A stretch of 64,000 bases of DNA from Streptacidiphilus sp. P02-A3a. Its GTDB lineage: Bacteria; Actinomycetota; Actinomycetes; Streptomycetales; Streptomycetaceae. Position numbers and translations under genes: made by a program. Every line of letters starts with the position of its first letter. Position 1 is the stretch's first letter. Below the pieces are notes generated by a model. The model was given only the letters and a program-made list of their open reading frames with translations, was not told the DNA's origin and did not search any database. Where the stretch lies: NCBI RefSeq assembly GCF_014084105.1, contig NZ_CP048289.1, positions 6,829,922 through 6,893,921 of the forward strand. Direction: 5' to 3'. Shown here one piece after another: positions 61,413-64,000 of the stretch.

Positions 61413-61497
61413 TTCTGGTAGACGGAGTTTTCTGGTAGACGGAGTCTTCTGGTGGACGGAGCTTTCTGGTGGACGGAGTCTTCTGGTGGACGGGGCG
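61413..61497. repeat. Five tandem 17-bp units between the SbnA-like gene and the NRPS
   Basis: Units such as TTCTGGTGGACGGAGTC run without gaps from 61413 to 61497, with one to three differences between copies. They fill almost the whole 108-bp spacer between two genes of the operon. Confidence 0.93.
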
Positions 61498-61505
61498 TAC
61501 GGCAG

Positions 61506-62507
61506 TCAGCCGGCCACACCGGACACGGCCAGCCGCTCGTCCGGGCGGGGCTCCTCCAACGCGTCCGGGCCGTAGCCCTCCCGGACCCAGCCGGGCTGGT
61601 AGACCGAATCGAGGTAGCGCTCGCCGAGGTCCGCGGAGATGGCGACCGCGGTCGTCTCGACGCCCGGCCGGTGCTCGGCGAGCCAGCGCAGCGCGCCGCT
61701 GACCACGGTCCCGGTGGAGCCGCCGAACAGGTATCCGTGGCGGGCCAGTTGATGGCAGGCGCGCAGTGTGTCCAGCTCCGGGACGAGCACGACGTCGTCG
61801 ACGTAGGACTCGTCCAGCAGCGGCGGCCGGACTCCCGCGCCCAGTCCGGGGATCATCCGCGGTGCCGGTGGTCCGCCGAAGGACACGGAGCCGACCGAGT
61901 CCACCGCGACGACGGTGACCCCGGGCCGGGTCTCACGCAGGTAGCGGGCGCAGCCCATCAGCGTGCCGGTGGTCCCGGCCCCGACGAAGAGCACGTCCAG
62001 GTCCGGGAACCGCTGGGCGACGGCCGGCGCGGTCCGCCGGTAGTGCGCCATCCAGTTGCTGGGGTTGGTGTACTGGTTCAGCCAGACGTAGCGGCTGTCG
62101 GCGGCGCACAGCTCCCGCACGTAGCCGAGGCGGGCGGCGAGGAAGCCGCCTTCGGCGCTGGGCTCCACGACGGTGTGCACCTGGCTTCCGAGTGCTTCCA
62201 TCAACCGTCGGGTCGTCAGGTTGCAGCGGGTGTCGGTCACGCACAGGAACCGGTAGCCCCGGCTGGCCGCGATCATGCTGAGGGCCACCCCGAGATTGCC
62301 CGAGGAGGACTCCACGATGACGGAGTCGGGGGACAGCAGGCCGTCCCGCTCGGCCGCGTCCACCAGCGCGGTCGCGGCCTTGAGTTTGATCGATCCGGCG
62401 AAGTTGAAGCCTTCGCACTTCAGATAGAGCGGGGCCGCGAGCACAGGGCGCAGATCCACGTAGAGATCATCGACATTGAAGTCCTCGGGACGGGAGACGA
62501 TCGGCAC
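61506..62507 (-). CDS. sbnA: SbnA-like PLP enzyme for 2,3-diaminopropionate synthesis
   Basis: The 333-aa protein is a cysteine-synthase-fold PLP enzyme: LKCEGFNFAGSIKLKAA with the PLP lysine, ESSSGNLGVALSMIAASRG, phosphate loop GAGTTGTLMG and VSFGGPPAPRMIPGLGAG. SbnA condenses O-phospho-L-serine with L-glutamate to N-(1-amino-1-carboxy-2-ethyl)-L-glutamate. The adjacent SbnB homologue makes this assignment much stronger than plain cysteine synthase. The GTG start at 62507 has GGAGG. The two genes are 42 bases apart. Confidence 0.88.
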   Translation of the reverse strand: MPIVSRPEDFNVDDLYVDLRPVLAAPLYLKCEGFNFAGSIKLKAATALVDAAERDGLLSPDSVIVESSSGNLGVALSMIAASRGYRFLCVTDTRCNLTTRRLMEALGSQVHTVVEPSAEGGFLAARLGYVRELCAADSRYVWLNQYTNPSNWMAHYRRTAPAVAQRFPDLDVLFVGAGTTGTLMGCARYLRETRPGVTVVAVDSVGSVSFGGPPAPRMIPGLGAGVRPPLLDESYVDDVVLVPELDTLRACHQLARHGYLFGGSTGTVVSGALRWLAEHRPGVETTAVAISADLGERYLDSVYQPGWVREGYGPDALEEPRPDERLAVSGVAG

Positions 62508-62549
62508 AGAAAACCTCCATTCGAACGGCAGAGCGGGTTCGAACGGCGG

Positions 62550-63578
62550 CTATCCGTAGCGCCGCAGCTCCGAGTGGAAATCGTCGATGACGGTCAGTTC
62601 TCCCGAGCGCCCGACCTCGTCGAGGACGTGCTTTCCGACCGCGAGGTCCAGCACCCCGAGACCGAACGGGGAGAAGACCACCGGCCGGTCCGCGGGGATC
62701 GCCACGGAGCCGTTCATCACGTCGAAGAGCGTCCCGTTCACGAAGTCGCGGTTGCCCACCAGCTGTTCGACCAGGTGCGGCGAGGTGTTCGCCTTCAGGC
62801 AGTGCTCGACGTCGTCCAGGATGTTGGTGGAGCCCAGCAGGATCTCGGGGGCCAGGTCGCGCAGCGACACGTGCAGGACCAGGGGGTTGTGGGCGAACCA
62901 GTCCTGCTCCGTGACGTGCGGCGCCGCGGCGACGGTCGCGAACACCACCAGGTCCGAGGAGCGGATCAACTCCTCCGCGTCGCGGTGGACGGTGACCCGG
63001 GCGCTGCCGTCGGCCTCCTGGAGGTAGCCGCGGAACCCCTCGGCGTGCTCCGCGGCGAGGTCGTGCACCCCGACGTCCCCGAACGACCAGCCGGTGCCCA
63101 GGAGATAGGTGTGGATGTAGCGCGCGATCAGCCCGGTGCCGACGAAACCGATGCGGGTCGGGCGACCCCGCTCGCGGGTCAGCCAGTCCGCCGCGAGCGC
63201 CGCGGACGCCGCGGTCCGGACCGCGCTGATGACCGAACTCTCCAGGCAGGCCATGGGATAGCCGGTCTCGGGGTCGTTCAGGATGAGCACCGCCGAGGCG
63301 CGCGGGATCCCCCGCTTCACGTTCTCCGGGAAACTGGAGATCCACTTCAGTCCGTCCACCGCGGACTCCCCGCCCAGGGAGGCGGGCAGGGCGATGATCC
63401 GGGCGGTCGGGCGGTCGGGGAACTGCAGGAAGTACGAGGGGGGATTGACCGTGCCGCCGGTGCCGTGCAACCGGTAGGTCGACTCGACCAGGTCCGTGAT
63501 CTTCTTCTCCTGCCCGGCCAGGACTGCCCGCACTTGGGCGCCGGATATCACGCCGAACGAAGGGACTGCAGCGGTCAT
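62550..63578 (-). CDS. sbnB: SbnB-like dehydrogenase releasing 2,3-diaminopropionate
   Basis: The 342-aa protein belongs to the ornithine cyclodeaminase/mu-crystallin family: WISSFPENVKRGIPRASAVL, the nucleotide motif IGFVGTGLIARYIHTYLL, and LHVSLRDLAPEILLGS. SbnB oxidatively cleaves the SbnA product with NAD to give L-2,3-diaminopropionate and 2-oxoglutarate. ATG 63578 has GGAGAG. It is the first biosynthetic gene after the regulator, so the operon begins by making the building block. Confidence 0.88.
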   Translation of the reverse strand: MTAAVPSFGVISGAQVRAVLAGQEKKITDLVESTYRLHGTGGTVNPPSYFLQFPDRPTARIIALPASLGGESAVDGLKWISSFPENVKRGIPRASAVLILNDPETGYPMACLESSVISAVRTAASAALAADWLTRERGRPTRIGFVGTGLIARYIHTYLLGTGWSFGDVGVHDLAAEHAEGFRGYLQEADGSARVTVHRDAEELIRSSDLVVFATVAAAPHVTEQDWFAHNPLVLHVSLRDLAPEILLGSTNILDDVEHCLKANTSPHLVEQLVGNRDFVNGTLFDVMNGSVAIPADRPVVFSPFGLGVLDLAVGKHVLDEVGRSGELTVIDDFHSELRRYG

Positions 63579-63680
63579 GGGAAAACTCTCCGATTGAGGG
63601 CATGGTTCAGCCGGGGCGCGCCGGTGAACACGCGACGGGGCGACTGCGCATGGTGACGGTGACTGCGGATGTGTGGGCCG

Positions 63681-63923
63681 TCAGCCGGACATTCCGACGA
63701 GCCTGGAGCCCTCGTCGAGGGCGATCGCCAGGCGCAGCAGATGGACGCGGCCTCTGGCGCCGGTCTTCCCGCGGATGCGGCGCAGGTACGAGTCCACGGT
63801 GTGGGGGCTGATCTGCATGTGCTGGGCGATGGACTGGTAGGTGTAGCCCTCCGCGAGCAGGCTGAGGACCTGCCGTTCGCGGTTGCTGAGCATTTCACCG
63901 GAGGCGATGGTTTCACTGTTCAC
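63681..63923 (-). CDS. Stand-alone LuxR-type HTH regulator
   Basis: The 80-aa protein consists almost only of a LuxR/GerE helix-turn-helix: MLSNRERQVLSLLAEGYTYQ, SIAQHMQISPHTVDSYLRRI, then RGRVHLLRLAIALDEG. It lacks any sensor or receiver domain, like GerE-type and small BGC regulators. It starts at GTG 63923 with AGAGAG upstream and is 102 bases from the sbnB-like gene, on the same strand, so it is probably the pathway-specific activator. Confidence 0.85.
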   Translation of the reverse strand: MNSETIASGEMLSNRERQVLSLLAEGYTYQSIAQHMQISPHTVDSYLRRIRGKTGARGRVHLLRLAIALDEGSRLVGMSG

Positions 63924-64000
63924 GGTATGCCGTCTCTCTGGGAAGACCTGGTGATACCGGCGCGTCTTCCCGGCTCGTCCGAAGCGGTGACAGTGAGCGA

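Noticed and set aside
61413..61497. CRISPR array
   Set aside because: The 17-bp units are contiguous with no spacers and no cas genes are nearby.
61506..62507. Ordinary cysteine synthase
   Set aside because: The adjacent SbnB-type dehydrogenase and NRPS context make SbnA the better fit.

Overview
The window is very GC-rich throughout, with strong third-position G/C, many GTG starts, purine-rich ribosome sites and long GC hairpin terminators. Gene content (two Tat-type phospholipases, ROK, LacI and AraC regulators, a F420-type PPOX protein, an NRPS cluster, a GH18 chitinase with a ricin-type lectin tail) points to a filamentous actinomycete of the Streptomycetaceae or a close relative. This is an inference from content, not a species call. 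No rRNA, tRNA, CRISPR array or replication origin was seen.

Layout. 1-4 kb: the 3' end of a secreted chitinase, a methyltransferase and a large secreted beta-propeller-like protein. 4.2-10.3 kb (minus strand): a six-gene, largely translationally coupled operon headed by a sedoheptulose-phosphate cyclase of the 2-epi-5-epi-valiolone synthase type, followed by a ROK sugar/cyclitol kinase, two zinc-type dehydrogenases, an SDR and a TIM-barrel epimerase; this looks like an unglycosylated C7-cyclitol pathway. A MarR regulator and an MFS exporter (10.6-12.4 kb) follow, with palindromes in both control regions. 12.6-15.5 kb: a decayed IS701-type transposase, an unusual FAD monooxygenase and a Nudix hydrolase.

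15.7-25.9 kb is a sulfur-scavenging island: an AtsK/TauD-like dioxygenase, a ROK repressor, a cysteine-containing leader peptide with a U-tract attenuator, a five-component peptide-type ABC importer (its two ATPases fused) and an SdsA-type alkylsulfatase. 26-31.5 kb is a mixed stretch: DoxX, a YhgE/Pip-type membrane protein with a degenerate ABC ATPase, a DUF1275 remnant, a MT0933-like small protein, an RNA 2',3'-cyclic phosphodiesterase and a PPOX protein.

31.6-45.3 kb is a carbohydrate locus: a secreted parallel beta-helix protein with two almost identical discoidin domains, an ABC sugar importer, an AraC regulator, a PhyH-type dioxygenase and a TIM-barrel isomerase, and a divergent lacI-lacZ pair. 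Closely related palindromes around TGTTCCCGGGAACA sit inside the promoters on both sides, so this appears to be one LacI-family regulon. 45.5-51.4 kb carries two phospholipase C-type phosphoesterases flanking a secreted triple-repeat/NHL propeller protein.

51.4-63.9 kb (minus strand) is a compact peptide biosynthetic cluster: LuxR-type regulator, SbnB and SbnA homologues (L-2,3-diaminopropionate), an A-PCP NRPS, a C-A-PCP-TE NRPS, an ornithine-carbamoyltransferase-like enzyme with an altered HCLP motif, aspartate decarboxylase (beta-alanine), an ATP-grasp ligase and an MFS exporter. The likely product is a very small diaminopropionate/ureidoalanine and beta-alanine peptide; I cannot match it to a known compound. 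Short in-frame or intergenic tandem repeats (8, 12, 15 and 17 bp units) recur across the window, often near the 5' ends of genes.
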